Part shown: positions 1 to 8,560 of the stretch, one piece after another | Numbering within the stretch: position 1 is the stretch's first letter | How the letters are laid out: every line of letters begins with the position of its first letter | Notes under the pieces: model-generated | What the model was told of the DNA's origin: nothing | Databases searched by the model: none | What the model saw: the letters and a program-made list of their open reading frames with translations, nothing else | Origin: an uncultured Erwinia sp. | GTDB taxonomy: Bacteria > Pseudomonadota > Gammaproteobacteria > Enterobacterales > Enterobacteriaceae | Assembly (NCBI GenBank): GCA_946221915.1 | Contig: CAMIKG010000034.1 | Span: 1-50,165 of the forward strand | Reading direction: 5' to 3' | Length of the DNA: 50,165 nt | Made by a program: the position numbers and the translations under genes

Positions 1-8
1 GGGTTATA

Positions 9-117
9 CTCCCTCCCCCATTTCATGGGGGAGGGTTGGGGAGGGGGAGCAAACAACACCGGTGTCGCCTGTTCCCCTATCCTAACCTTCCCCCGCCCCG
101 CGGGGGAAGGGACCGTA
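9..117. repeat. G/C-rich palindromic intergenic repeat (REP-like), copy 1
   Basis: Two adjoining C-tract/G-tract palindromes lie downstream of maeB: one at 9-35 (CCTCCCCCAT...ATGGGGGAGG type) and one at about 87-110 (TTCCCCCGCCCCGCGGGGGAA). The part at 79-117 is identical to 2619-2657 on the other side of maeB, in the same orientation. REP/BIME-like elements of this kind sit between genes in enterobacteria; this one could also act as a transcription stop for maeB. Confidence 0.7.
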
Positions 118-158
118 CCGCGCCCCTGTGCAAACAGGATGCGCCGCCGCCTCCCGGA

Positions 159-2438
159 TTACAGCGGCCCGGTCTGTGCCTCCACCACGGCCAGCGCCAC
201 CATATTGACGATACGCCGCACTGACGCGATAGGCGTCAGGATATGCACCGGTTTGGCAATCCCCATCAATACCGGCCCGACCGTTACCCCTTCCGAGCAG
301 GAGACGCGCAACAGGTTATAACTGATACGCGCCGCTTCCACATTGGGCATAATCAGAATATTAGCAGCGCCTTTCAGCGGACTGTCCGGCATTAAATCAT
401 GGCGAATACTCTCTACCAGCGCGGCATCACCGTGCATCTCGCCATCGATTTCCAGTTCCGGCGCACGGGCGTTGACCAGCGCCAGCGTCTCACGCATTTT
501 GCGCGCAGCTGGCGCATTCGAGGTGCCAAAACTGGAGTGTGACAACAGCGCCACCTTGGGTTCAATTCCAAAGCGCCGCACCGTTTCCGCTGCCATCAGC
601 GTCAGTTCACACAACTCTTCCGGCGTGGGATCTTCATTAACGTAGGTATCAGCAATAAAAGTATTCCCGCTCGGCAGCAGCAGTGCATTCATCGCCCCCG
701 CCATCTTCACATCGGGACGGAAACCAAACAGCTTCTCGACAATCTGATAGTGCGACTGATAATCGCCAATCGTGCCGCAAATCAGCGCGTCCGCCTCTCC
801 GCGATGAACCATAATCGCGCCAATCAGCGTTGGATTACCAATCACCGCGCGCTGCGCCTCTTCGGCCGACACACCGCGCCGTTTCATCAGCTGATGATAT
901 TCCGTCCAGTAGGCTTTAAAGCGCGGATCGGACTCATTATTTACCACCTCGAAATCCTGCCCGGCGACGATTTTCAGTCCGAGTTTTTTCAGCCGCATCT
1001 CTATCACATTCGGCCGGCCAATCAGCACTGGCTTCGCCAGGCCAAGGCTCACCAGCTCCTGGGTGGCATGCAGCACGCGCGTCTCTTCCCCTTCCGCCAG
1101 CACCACGCGCTTCGGTTCTTTACGCGCCTGGGCGAAGATCGGCTTCATAAACAAATTGGTTTTGTAGACAAACTCGGTCAGTTTTTCGCGATAGGCATCG
1201 AAATCGCTGATAGGCCGTGTCGCCACTCCCGACTCCATCGCCGCTTTCGCTACGGCGGGCGCAATTTTCACAATCAGACGCGGATCAAAAGGTTTTGGGA
1301 TCAGATACTCAGGGCCAAAAGTCAGCTCCTGATCGCCATAGGCAGAGGCCACCACTTCACTCTGTTCCGCCAGCGCCAGTTCGGCAATGGCATGCACCGC
1401 CGCCAGTTTCATCTGTTCATTAATTGCCGTTGCGCCGACATCCAGCGCGCCACGGAAGATAAACGGAAAGCAGAGAACATTATTCACCTGATTGGGATAA
1501 TCCGAACGCCCGGTACAGATAATGGCGTCCGGGCGCACCGCCTGCGCCAGCGGCGGCAGGATTTCCGGTTCCGGATTGGCCAGCGCCAGAATCAGCGGAT
1601 TCGGCGCCATACGCTGCACCATCTCCGGTGTCAGCACTCCTGGACCGGAACAGCCGAGGAAGATATCCGCATCGGCAATCACTTCCGCCAGCTGGCGTTT
1701 ACCGTCATCCTCCACCGCGTAAGCGGCCTTGGTTTCCGCCATCTCCGTTTCACGGCCGTGGTAAATCACCCCGCGCGAATCGCACACCACAATATTGTGT
1801 TTCTGCATGCCAAGCGCCACCAGCAGATTCATACAGGCGATCGCCGAAGCGCCCGCGCCGGAGACCACCAGCCGCACATCAGAAATGTTCTTCTTCACCA
1901 CCCGCAGACCGTTCAGCACGGCGGCGGTACAGATGATCGCCGTACCGTGCTGATCATCATGGAATACCGGGATTTTCATGCGCTCACGCAGCGCTTTCTC
2001 AATGTAAAAGCACTCCGGCGCTTTAATATCTTCAAGGTTAACTCCGCCGAAAGTGGGTTCCAGCGCGGCGATCACATCGATCAGTTTATCGGGGTCCTGC
2101 TCATCGATTTCGATATCAAATACGTCAATGCCAGCGAACTTTTTAAACAGTACGCCTTTGCCTTCCATTACCGGCTTGCCTGCCAGCGCGCCAATATTGC
2201 CCAGTCCCAGCACCGCCGTGCCATTGGAAATCACCGCCACCAGATTACCGCGCGCAGTGTATTTATGGGCGGCTAGCGGGTCTTCAGCGATTTCCAGACA
2301 CGGCGCCGCCACGCCCGGCGAATAGGCCAGCGCCAGATCGCGTTGCGTTGCCAGAGGCTTGGTGGGAGAAACCTGAATCTTGCCGGGGGTGGGGAACTGG
2401 TGAAAATCGAGCGCACTCTGCTTCAGTTGATCATCCAT
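159..2438 (-). CDS. maeB: NADP-dependent malic enzyme with C-terminal phosphotransacetylase-like domain
   Basis: Oxidative decarboxylation of malate to pruvate/CO2 with NADPH formation in the cytosol (malate to pyruvate). The 759-residue length equals that of E. coli MaeB. The N-terminal malic enzyme domain (about 1-430) shows the family motifs YSPGVAAPC near residue 40, a catalytic-region FHDDQHGTA near 160, and an NAD(P)-binding VVSGAGASA near 190. The C-terminal half (about 430-759) is a phosphate acetyltransferase-like domain (VVLAEGEE...), which in E. coli serves regulation rather than catalysis. The start ATG follows a plausible upstream region; the gene lies next to talA/tktB in E. coli, but here an accessory island separates them. 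Identification is secure from sequence and synteny. Confidence 0.97.
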   Translation of the reverse strand: MDDQLKQSALDFHQFPTPGKIQVSPTKPLATQRDLALAYSPGVAAPCLEIAEDPLAAHKYTARGNLVAVISNGTAVLGLGNIGALAGKPVMEGKGVLFKKFAGIDVFDIEIDEQDPDKLIDVIAALEPTFGGVNLEDIKAPECFYIEKALRERMKIPVFHDDQHGTAIICTAAVLNGLRVVKKNISDVRLVVSGAGASAIACMNLLVALGMQKHNIVVCDSRGVIYHGRETEMAETKAAYAVEDDGKRQLAEVIADADIFLGCSGPGVLTPEMVQRMAPNPLILALANPEPEILPPLAQAVRPDAIICTGRSDYPNQVNNVLCFPFIFRGALDVGATAINEQMKLAAVHAIAELALAEQSEVVASAYGDQELTFGPEYLIPKPFDPRLIVKIAPAVAKAAMESGVATRPISDFDAYREKLTEFVYKTNLFMKPIFAQARKEPKRVVLAEGEETRVLHATQELVSLGLAKPVLIGRPNVIEMRLKKLGLKIVAGQDFEVVNNESDPRFKAYWTEYHQLMKRRGVSAEEAQRAVIGNPTLIGAIMVHRGEADALICGTIGDYQSHYQIVEKLFGFRPDVKMAGAMNALLLPSGNTFIADTYVNEDPTPEELCELTLMAAETVRRFGIEPKVALLSHSSFGTSNAPAARKMRETLALVNARAPELEIDGEMHGDAALVESIRHDLMPDSPLKGAANILIMPNVEAARISYNLLRVSCSEGVTVGPVLMGIAKPVHILTPIASVRRIVNMVALAVVEAQTGPL

Positions 2439-2618
2439 CGTCAGAATCCCTGTCAGTTAGCGAGGTCGGAAGCGCCAGTATAAAAGCGGCAAAAGATGAA
2501 AAAACATGAAGTGCTTCAAACTTCGCGCCTAAGAGAAATGAATTATGGAAATAATTTCCACAAATAAACTCATTATTATCCCCTCTTTAAAGGGAGAAGC
2601 GGTATCGTTTGCTCCCCC

Positions 2619-2657
2619 ATCCTAACCTTCCCCCGCCCCGCGGGGGAAGGGACCGTA
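2619..2657. repeat. REP-like palindromic repeat, copy 2
   Basis: Identical over 39 bases to 79-117. The core is TTCCCCCGCCCCGCGGGGGAA. It lies upstream of maeB, beyond its promoter region (2439-2580), so the two copies bracket maeB as direct repeats about 2.5 kb apart. Confidence 0.75.
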
Positions 2658-2791
2658 ACGTGCTCATAATTAAACAAGGCGATTTCCCCTGCCTGGGTAT
2701 CAGTACGTGGCAGCCAACAGTATCGCCCTGGTTTAAAAAATGAGGAAGGCACAACAGCGCTGCCAGCTTGCGCACATACGAATCACAGGGA

Positions 2792-2870
2792 ACAGAAGCA
2801 CAGAAGCACAGAAGCACAGAAGCACAGAAGCACAGAAGAACTGTAAAGCAGAAGAACTGTAAAGCAGAAG
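2792..2870. repeat. Short tandem repeats (8-bp and 16-bp units)
   Basis: ACAGAAGC is repeated five times head to tail from 2792 to 2831, followed by a variant ACAGAAGA. Then AACTGTAAAGCAGAAG occurs twice (2839-2854 and 2855-2870). The 8-bp unit does not keep reading frame, and ORFs across it have no recognisable product. It belongs to the noncoding stretch 2439-3211, which otherwise holds the maeB promoter region, a REP-like copy and the palindromic element at 2953. Confidence 0.85.
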
Positions 2871-2952
2871 AGAAAAAAGAATGGATCAGCACATCAAACT
2901 TCTGTTGACCATAAAGCACAGCAGCTCAACAGCTACGCCCAAGCTCAGGGCG

Positions 2953-3057
2953 CAGGGAACACGGTTAGCGGAGGAAAGCGTCCCGCGCCATGGACGGCGC
3001 GGGCCGAGCGGCCATGGATGGCGAAAAGCGACTTTCCGCAGCTGACCGTGTTCCCTG
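2953..3057. repeat. Palindromic intergenic element with 17-bp inverted ends, copy A
   Basis: The ends are CAGGGAACACGGTTAGC and GCTGACCGTGTTCCCTG, a 17-bp inverted repeat with one mismatch (a possible G-U pair in RNA). The interior carries CCCGCGCC...GGCGCGGG and GGCCATGGATGG. The same element recurs at 45618-45724 in the same orientation with nearly the same interior. No ORF with a recognisable product is inside. It could be a REP/MITE-like nonautonomous element or a hairpin transcription stop. Confidence 0.8.
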
Positions 3058-3066
3058 AGCTGGCAC

Positions 3067-3186
3067 GAAACGAAAAGCGATCCCCTGCACAGCGGCAAAA
3101 CTAACAGCGATACGCTAAGCCAACGCAAAACGAAAAGCGCCCCTTTGCACAACGGCAAAACTAACGGCGATAAGCTGATCCGAAGC
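3067..3186. repeat. Two diverged 60-bp direct repeats
   Basis: CGAAAAGCG starts at 3071 and again at 3131, exactly 60 bp apart. GCAC-A-CGGCAAAACTAAC and the GCGATA-GCT block follow in register in both units. Related AAAGCGA-rich sequence also follows the second palindromic element (about 45730-45810), so element and tail may travel together. Confidence 0.65.
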
Positions 3187-3211
3187 CGCACTAAAAAAGA
3201 TACCCACCAGG

Positions 3212-4174
3212 TTACTTCGTCATATTCAGCAGCGTACGAATATTCTGTGCCGACGTCGCAATAATATCGATCGCCCCGGTACGCAACGCGCCCAGAATCG
3301 CCATCGCCTTGGTATTTTCCGATGCGATCGCAATCACACAAGGGATCTTACGCAGCTCATCAATACTCAGCCCGATCACCCGATCGTTCATCACCGTATC
3401 AACATGCTGCCCCTGCGCATTAAAGAAATCATAGCCCGCCACATCGCCGGTAACGCCCTGATTCAGACTGGCATCGATAATTTCATGCGGACTAAACCAG
3501 CCCAGCTTCACCATATAACTGTTTTCATTCATATCGCCGATACCCACCAGCGCGATATCCGCCTTACGCGCGCGATCCAGCGTCTCTTTAATGGTGCCGT
3601 TCTGCATAAAAGCATCTTTTAACGCGCGATTTTCCACATATGCCGGGGCATACAGCGTTTCGCTGGTACCACCAAACTTCTTCGCCAGACGACGGCTAAT
3701 ATGATCAGCATTAATCGCATCGCCAGGACGATGCGTACCGCCAATGCCGCTAATAAAGTGACAACTGCGCGTCGGCACACTACTGGGGTGATCGGCGACC
3801 GCCGCGACATTACGCCCCTGACCAACCGCCACCACCGCGTTATCTTTCAAACTTTGCGAAAGATGCGTCGCCACCAGCGCCGCCACCTGCCGCCGTTGCT
3901 CATCATCATCCTGATGATCAAGCGCGATCAGCGCACGCTGCAGCGGAAAACGTTGCAGCAGTTGTTGCTCCAGACGAGTGCTGAATACCGGATGATAACG
4001 CACATTAATTTCAACAATGCCCTCTTCCCTGGCCCGTTTTAATAAGCGCCCCACTTTGATACGCGAAATACCAAACTTACGCGCAATCTCTTCCTGAGTA
4101 ATTTCATCCTGATAATACGCAACCGCGATTTCCGTCAGCAGCTCGGTGTCCTGAGATAGCGTGTTTTTTTCCAT
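3212..4174 (-). CDS. SorC/DeoR-type sugar-binding transcriptional regulator
   Basis: A 320-residue regulator of the SorC family (relatives: SorC, LsrR, EryD, B. subtilis DeoR). An N-terminal helix-turn-helix is visible at about residues 25-50 (ITQEEIARKFGISRIKVGRLLKRA). The rest (about 60-318) is the phosphosugar-isomerase-like effector domain, with GQGRNVAAV, a SGIGGT segment and a C-terminal AILGALRTGAIDIIATS. Members of this family usually bind a phosphorylated sugar. It is the last gene on the minus strand of the apionate island, 184 bp beyond apnO, and is its obvious candidate regulator; the likely sites are the GAACA repeats at 10051 and 10220. Its effector could be a tetrulose phosphate, by analogy with EryD in erythritol clusters. 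Family assignment is firm; the target is inferred. Confidence 0.85.
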   Translation of the reverse strand: MEKNTLSQDTELLTEIAVAYYQDEITQEEIARKFGISRIKVGRLLKRAREEGIVEINVRYHPVFSTRLEQQLLQRFPLQRALIALDHQDDDEQRRQVAALVATHLSQSLKDNAVVAVGQGRNVAAVADHPSSVPTRSCHFISGIGGTHRPGDAINADHISRRLAKKFGGTSETLYAPAYVENRALKDAFMQNGTIKETLDRARKADIALVGIGDMNENSYMVKLGWFSPHEIIDASLNQGVTGDVAGYDFFNAQGQHVDTVMNDRVIGLSIDELRKIPCVIAIASENTKAMAILGALRTGAIDIIATSAQNIRTLLNMTK

Positions 4175-4329
4175 CCGGTTAGTCGTCTCTTCGATATCAG
4201 TGGCTGGCGGGGCATATCCCCCACCAGAAGCAACAAGTTATCCCCGTCATATTTCGGGTTTATATCATTGTATACTATCCACCAGGCGAATTTCTTTGTG
4301 ATATCAACAGACATATCAGCAAAATGCAA

Positions 4330-4350
4330 TGGCGTGCGCAACGCACGCCA
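4330..4350 (-). terminator. Hairpin just after apnO
   Basis: TGGCGTGCG and CGCACGCCA form a 9-bp stem with a 3-base loop, starting 9 bases after the apnO stop. On the minus strand it is followed by ATTGCATTTTG, a weak T-rich tail. It probably ends or attenuates the catabolic operon before the regulator gene. Confidence 0.55.
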
Positions 4351-4358
4351 GCGGGGAA

Positions 4359-5216
4359 TTAACGCTTAATCGCGTCAATCTTCAGCATGCGGGCAATAAC
4401 AATATCCAGCTCTTTCTCATCAAAAATCTGCTTCCAGTCTGGCTTAATAATTTTCTCGCGGCCATATTCCATGGCGATCATACAGGCATCTGAGAAAGGA
4501 TTCGTGGCGCGGAACGCCACCGCCAGCGCAATCTGAATATGGCCGTACAACATCGCCTTCGCCGCCTCTTCCGGAACACCGCTGTGTTTTACCGTCTCAT
4601 CCAGCGCCTCTTTCATAAAAGCGCCCGCCATACAGGCCACTGTTTCCACCAGCGTCGGCTCCAGATACGCCAGCTGTTTCACCGTGACCCAGTGCACCTG
4701 CTCTACCGGGCCGTACATCACGCTGATCACCTTGCTCAGCTCCGCTTTCTGCGCGTCGCTGCCCGCCTCAAACGATGCCGCCACATGCTGCACCGCAGCT
4801 ATGCCGCCAAAGGCGTCCGCGTGTTCCTCTTTGGTGTAACGCTGCAGAAATACCGAAGGATGGCAGGGATGCGCCACCGCATAGTCAATGCCATCGCGCT
4901 GGGCAATCAGGTTGGCATAGGCAGCGGCCGGATCGAGAGTTAACAGCGTTGCGCCCGCTTTCATCAACGGCACCACCGCTTCAGACACCTTACCCAGCAC
5001 AATATCCGGCACCGCGAGGATCACCACATCACTGTGCGGCACCACAGACTCGGCGCTGGAAAGCTCACGCCCCTGCGCACTCACCTGCGCCTGGGCCTGC
5101 GGCGAATTTTCGCAGTAAAACACCTGATAGTCGCTGTTCTGCAGATTGGCGGAGATACGCATCCCCATTTTGCCGCCTGCACCAATCACGGTAAGGGTTT
5201 TTAATGTTGTGCTCAT
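4359..5216 (-). CDS. apnO: Probable D-apionate oxidoisomerase (6-phosphogluconate-dehydrogenase-like)
   Basis: A 285-residue NAD-dependent oxidoreductase. The Rossmann motif GAGGKMG is at residues 12-18, and a second domain rich in helices contains AHPCHPSVF (about 116-124) and the conserved KQLAYLEPTLVET region (about 190-202). The domain pair is that of the phosphogluconate dehydrogenase C-terminal family, to which ApnO belongs; ApnO converts D-apionate to 3-oxo-isoapionate. Alone the sequence would only support a hydroxyacid dehydrogenase. The specific call rests on the neighbours: a decarboxylase-type TIM barrel, L-erythrulose kinase and two tetrulose-phosphate isomerases in one operon. 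The gene is 3 bp downstream of oiaC, so translation is probably coupled. Confidence 0.75.
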   Translation of the reverse strand: MSTTLKTLTVIGAGGKMGMRISANLQNSDYQVFYCENSPQAQAQVSAQGRELSSAESVVPHSDVVILAVPDIVLGKVSEAVVPLMKAGATLLTLDPAAAYANLIAQRDGIDYAVAHPCHPSVFLQRYTKEEHADAFGGIAAVQHVAASFEAGSDAQKAELSKVISVMYGPVEQVHWVTVKQLAYLEPTLVETVACMAGAFMKEALDETVKHSGVPEEAAKAMLYGHIQIALAVAFRATNPFSDACMIAMEYGREKIIKPDWKQIFDEKELDIVIARMLKIDAIKR

Positions 5217-5219
5217 CAG

Positions 5220-6026
5220 TTACTCCTGGGGTTGTCTGTCACGTAAAAAGTCGACGCTCTGTTGCGTCCATTCGGCTTCGCGCTGGCAGGTGCTGGCGGC
5301 ATCCTGCTGCCACGGCAGCCAGTGTTCGACGATTTGATTAATGCCGCGCTGCGCCGGGCGTACCTGCGCAATCAGCTGGTCGTAATCCAGTAAGCCACTC
5401 CCCAGCGGACAACCGGCGAGGGTAAAACCGACCCAGCCCTGCTGGCGGCTGAAGGCAAAATCTTTAATATGCAGGTTCAGCACCCGCGCCGCGGTATTGG
5501 CAATCACCTGCTGCGGCAGCTCCAGCGCCGCCACACAGTTGGCCGGGTCGAGGCACACGCCGAGATATGCAGAAGGGAAACGGTTGATTACCGACATCAG
5601 ATCGGCGCTGCTCACCTGCTCATACGTTTCGAGGCACAACCGCACGCCCTGCTGCTCGCACTGCGGCAGAATGGTTTCAATCAGTGCCGCGGCTTCCGCC
5701 AGCGTCGGCCGATGGTCGGCGCTGTTAAACATTGAACGCAGCACGCTCACCCGCAGCAGACTGGCCAGATGCAGATAACGCTGCAAATGCGCCGTTTGCA
5801 GACCGCGCGTCCCCAGCTCCAGCTCGATGCCCAGACTGTCCGCCTGCTGACGCAGTTCGCGCAGCTGTGCATCGCTCCAGCTTTCAATCGGTGCGTAATC
5901 ACAAATCTGGAACAGTTTCACGCCCAGCGCCGCCGTCTGCTCCAGCATCTGCGCCAGTGTCAGCGGCGCAGGCACGCGCTCAGAGGCGCGCCAGAAAAAA
6001 GCATAGGTGCTTAAACCAATCGCCAT
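5220..6026 (-). CDS. oiaC: Probable 3-oxo-isoapionate decarboxylase (xylose isomerase-like TIM barrel)
   Basis: A 268-residue sugar phosphate isomerase/epimerase-type TIM barrel. Likely metal ligands are the acid residues in CLETYEQ (about 144-150) and CLDPANC (about 172-178), the histidine in LHIKDF (about 204-209) and the glutamate in IVEHW (about 247-251). OiaC of the D-apionate pathway is a protein of this fold that decarboxylates 3-oxo-isoapionate to L-erythrulose. The start ATG directly abuts the lerI stop, and apnO follows. Without context it could be an epimerase or hydroxypyruvate isomerase, so the call depends on the gene order. Fold is certain, substrate inferred. Confidence 0.7.
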   Translation of the reverse strand: MAIGLSTYAFFWRASERVPAPLTLAQMLEQTAALGVKLFQICDYAPIESWSDAQLRELRQQADSLGIELELGTRGLQTAHLQRYLHLASLLRVSVLRSMFNSADHRPTLAEAAALIETILPQCEQQGVRLCLETYEQVSSADLMSVINRFPSAYLGVCLDPANCVAALELPQQVIANTAARVLNLHIKDFAFSRQQGWVGFTLAGCPLGSGLLDYDQLIAQVRPAQRGINQIVEHWLPWQQDAASTCQREAEWTQQSVDFLRDRQPQE

Positions 6027-6806
6027 TTATGCCTCCGTCGCCGTCAGCAGCGCGGCCGCTTCGTCAATAATCTGCTGCAACGCCTGCGGCTGATGAGCAA
6101 AACGTCCCAGGAACAGACCATCAACATGGTGACCTAAGCGCGCCAGCAAACCTGGCCCGGCGCTGCCGCCGTAAATCACGCGGAAACGGAAATCCCCCGC
6201 CACACGCAGCTGACGCAGTCCTGCGCACACCTCAGTAATAAATGCATCCGGCGCGGGTGCCGGTGCGCCAATCGCCCACTGCGGTTCCCAGGCGAGAATA
6301 ATGTCACCGCCCAGCTGCTGCTGGCGCGCCTCGCTCAGCGCGGCCTCCAGTTGCTGACGACAGACATCAATCGCCTGCTGCGGGGAGAGATGCTGCTCCT
6401 CACCCAAACACAGCACCGGGGTTAACCCATTGCGCAGCGCTGCCGCCAGTTTGCCGGCGATCTGCCGATCGGTTTCGGCAAAATGGCGACGGCGTTCAGC
6501 ATGACCAATCTCCACCCAGCGGCTGCCGAGTTCCGCAAGCATCGGACCACTGACTTCACCGGTCCAGGCGCCGTTATCCGCCCAGCAGAGATCCTGTGCG
6601 CCGATGGTCACCGGCGTACCGGCAAAGATGTCCCCCGTCGCTGCAATGGCAGGGAAAGACGGCAGTACAAACAGACCGACCTCACCGTTCGCGATGGCCG
6701 GATGACGGCGGGCAATCTCCGCCACTTCCTGACTCCACGCCAGCGTCTGCTGATAGCTGAAGTACATTTTCAGGCTAACGCCCAGCATGATGCGCGGTTG
6801 TGTCAT
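6027..6806 (-). CDS. lerI: Triosephosphate isomerase homologue, probable L-erythrulose-1-phosphate isomerase
   Basis: A 259-residue TIM homologue that keeps all three catalytic positions: lysine in SLKMYF (about 12), histidine in EIGHAERR (about 97-104), and glutamate in AWEPQWAIGA (about 168-177). The phosphate-binding GGSAGPG is near 215. It is not the housekeeping TpiA, which is encoded elsewhere and has NGNWK at the lysine. TIM paralogues beside an erythrulose kinase (LerI in mycobacteria, EryH in Brucella) convert L-erythrulose 1-phosphate to D-erythrulose 4-phosphate. Its start overlaps the kinase stop by 4 bases (ATGA), showing cotranscription. Confidence 0.8.
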   Translation of the reverse strand: MTQPRIMLGVSLKMYFSYQQTLAWSQEVAEIARRHPAIANGEVGLFVLPSFPAIAATGDIFAGTPVTIGAQDLCWADNGAWTGEVSGPMLAELGSRWVEIGHAERRRHFAETDRQIAGKLAAALRNGLTPVLCLGEEQHLSPQQAIDVCRQQLEAALSEARQQQLGGDIILAWEPQWAIGAPAPAPDAFITEVCAGLRQLRVAGDFRFRVIYGGSAGPGLLARLGHHVDGLFLGRFAHQPQALQQIIDEAAALLTATEA

Positions 6807-8560
6807 GAATTCACCTCCTGGGGTTGCTGCTGCGCAGCGCTGGCCTGCAGCTGCACCAGCACCCGGTTAACGATTAACGCCAGCGACACCGCGCCGGCAT
6901 CTGGCGTGCCGAGACTCTTCTCCGCCAGCGGACGCGCGCGGCCCATTTTCGGCAGCAGCTGCGCGGTATCCTGCGCGCTTTGTGTCGCCTGCTTTGCCGC
7001 TGCGGCCCAGGCCTCTGCCAGCGAATCACCGGCATTCACCCGGCGGGTTAAGCAGTCGCTGAACGGCACCAGCACATCGACCAGCGTTTTATCGCCAGGC
7101 TGCGCTTTGCCGAAATGCATAATGCCCTCTTTCGCCTGCTGCACGCCAAGCGCCACGCGGCGGGCGTCGGGTGCCTGCTGATCGCCCAGCGCGGTGCCAA
7201 TTGCGGTCAACGCCACGCCCCACAGTGCGCCGGAGGTGCCGCCTGCTTTATCCGCCCAGGCATCCGCCGCGCGGCACAGCAAGGTGCCTGCGCCAGCCTG
7301 GCGCTGCAGCATCTCGCGCGCCTTTTCCAGTGCGCCGAGCGAGCCACGCGCCATGCCAATGCCGTGGTCGCCATCGCCCGCTACCGCATCAATGCGTCCC
7401 AGCTCTTCACAGTTCTCCTCAATCACGTCGGCAATCGCCTTCACCACAGACAGCACGCAGCGTGCCGCCTGCTGCGATGCGGGAGTGGCTGCTGGCACCT
7501 CATCCTGCTGCGGCAGCGCCATCTCCACGGCGCTGAGCGGTTCCGCCGGGATCACACTGCCTTTACGGAAAGCGGGCGCATTGGCCGGAGCGCGCCAGAA
7601 AGTCTCCAGCTCGTCATCCAGCCACATCAGCGTCAGCGACGCGCCCGCCATATTAAAGCTGGTGACAAATTCGCCCACTTCCGGCTCCACCACCTGCAAG
7701 CCTTCGTCGGCCAGCAGGTGCGCCACGCGGCGATACACCACGAACAGCTCTTCATATTTCACCGAGCCGAGACCGTTGAGGATCACCGCCACGCGCTGGC
7801 CGCGCCGGGTGGTGATCTCTTCCGGACACTCTTTCAGCAGGCTGCTGACAAACAGTTCCGCCAGCGCATCCGCCGGTGGAATCGCGCATTCGCTGATGCC
7901 CGGTTCACCATGAATGCCCATACCCAGCGCCATGGTGCCGTGCGCTACCTCAAACAGTGGCTGGTTTGCCCCCGGCAGGGTGCAGCCTGAGAAAGCCACG
8001 CCGAGCGAACGGGTGCGGTAATTGGCATGGCGCGCCAGACGCGTGACCTCACTCAGCGAGTAGCCCGCTTCCGCCGCCGCGGCGGCAACTTTAAAGATCG
8101 CCAGATCACCCGCCACGCCACGCCGTTTCTCGCGCTCATTAAGGGTGGCGCTGTAAATATCGTCCGTCACTGCCAGCAGCTCGCAGGGAATGCCCTCGGC
8201 TTTCAGCCGCTCGCAGGCCTGGCCGAAATGCAGTACATCACCAGCGTAGTTGCCAAAGGCCAGCAGCACACCGCCGCCGTTATCGGCTGCGCGCGCCACG
8301 TTGTAGATCTGCTGGGCGGAGGGTGAAGCGAAAAGGTTACCCATCGCTGCACCATGTGCCATCCCCTGCCCCACCAGGCCGGAAAACGCCGGATAGTGCC
8401 CGGAACCCCCGCCGATAACAATCGCGACACTGCCAGGCTGACTGCGCGTGCTGCGCACGACACCGCCGGGCACCTGGCGCACTTTATCCGCATTGGCGGC
8501 AACAAAACCTTCAATCAGCTCGCTGGCAAAGGCCGAGGGCTTATTAAACAACCAGGTCAT
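6803..8560 (-). CDS. lerK: Fused DhaK-DhaL kinase, probable L-erythrulose kinase
   Basis: A 585-residue single-chain dihydroxyacetone-kinase-family enzyme. The N-terminal DhaK domain (about 1-330) has GGGSGHYPAFSGLVG near 50 and GMGIHGEPG near 213, the latter with the histidine that binds the ketose covalently. The C-terminal DhaL domain (about 370-575) has the nucleotide/Mg motif DAVAGDGDHGIGM and GGTSGALWG. Fused enzymes use ATP directly rather than PTS phosphoryl groups. LerK enzymes of this family phosphorylate L-erythrulose; plain dihydroxyacetone kinase is the alternative. The two isomerases nearby, which act on C4 phosphates, favour erythrulose. It overlaps both neighbours by 4 bases. 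Confidence 0.8.
   Translation of the reverse strand: MTWLFNKPSAFASELIEGFVAANADKVRQVPGGVVRSTRSQPGSVAIVIGGGSGHYPAFSGLVGQGMAHGAAMGNLFASPSAQQIYNVARAADNGGGVLLAFGNYAGDVLHFGQACERLKAEGIPCELLAVTDDIYSATLNEREKRRGVAGDLAIFKVAAAAAEAGYSLSEVTRLARHANYRTRSLGVAFSGCTLPGANQPLFEVAHGTMALGMGIHGEPGISECAIPPADALAELFVSSLLKECPEEITTRRGQRVAVILNGLGSVKYEELFVVYRRVAHLLADEGLQVVEPEVGEFVTSFNMAGASLTLMWLDDELETFWRAPANAPAFRKGSVIPAEPLSAVEMALPQQDEVPAATPASQQAARCVLSVVKAIADVIEENCEELGRIDAVAGDGDHGIGMARGSLGALEKAREMLQRQAGAGTLLCRAADAWADKAGGTSGALWGVALTAIGTALGDQQAPDARRVALGVQQAKEGIMHFGKAQPGDKTLVDVLVPFSDCLTRRVNAGDSLAEAWAAAAKQATQSAQDTAQLLPKMGRARPLAEKSLGTPDAGAVSLALIVNRVLVQLQASAAQQQPQEVNS

Noticed and set aside
750..2276. 508-codon open frame antisense to maeB
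   Set aside because: It is a shadow of the G+C-rich maeB coding strand; composition is histidine/arginine-rich and resembles no protein family.
2886..3341. 151-codon minus-strand frame across the palindromic element and the end of the SorC gene
   Set aside because: It reads through the inverted repeat and direct repeats; similar strings arise from the second element copy, so it follows from repeat composition.
6483..7990. Plus-strand frames opposite lerI and lerK
   Set aside because: Shadows of strongly coding minus-strand genes; no domain visible.
6803..8560. Glycerol/dihydroxyacetone catabolism as the role of the kinase cluster
   Set aside because: A TIM homologue and an RpiB homologue in the same unit, plus an organic-anion carrier and PGDH-like oxidoreductase, fit C4/C5 sugar acids much better than C3 metabolism.
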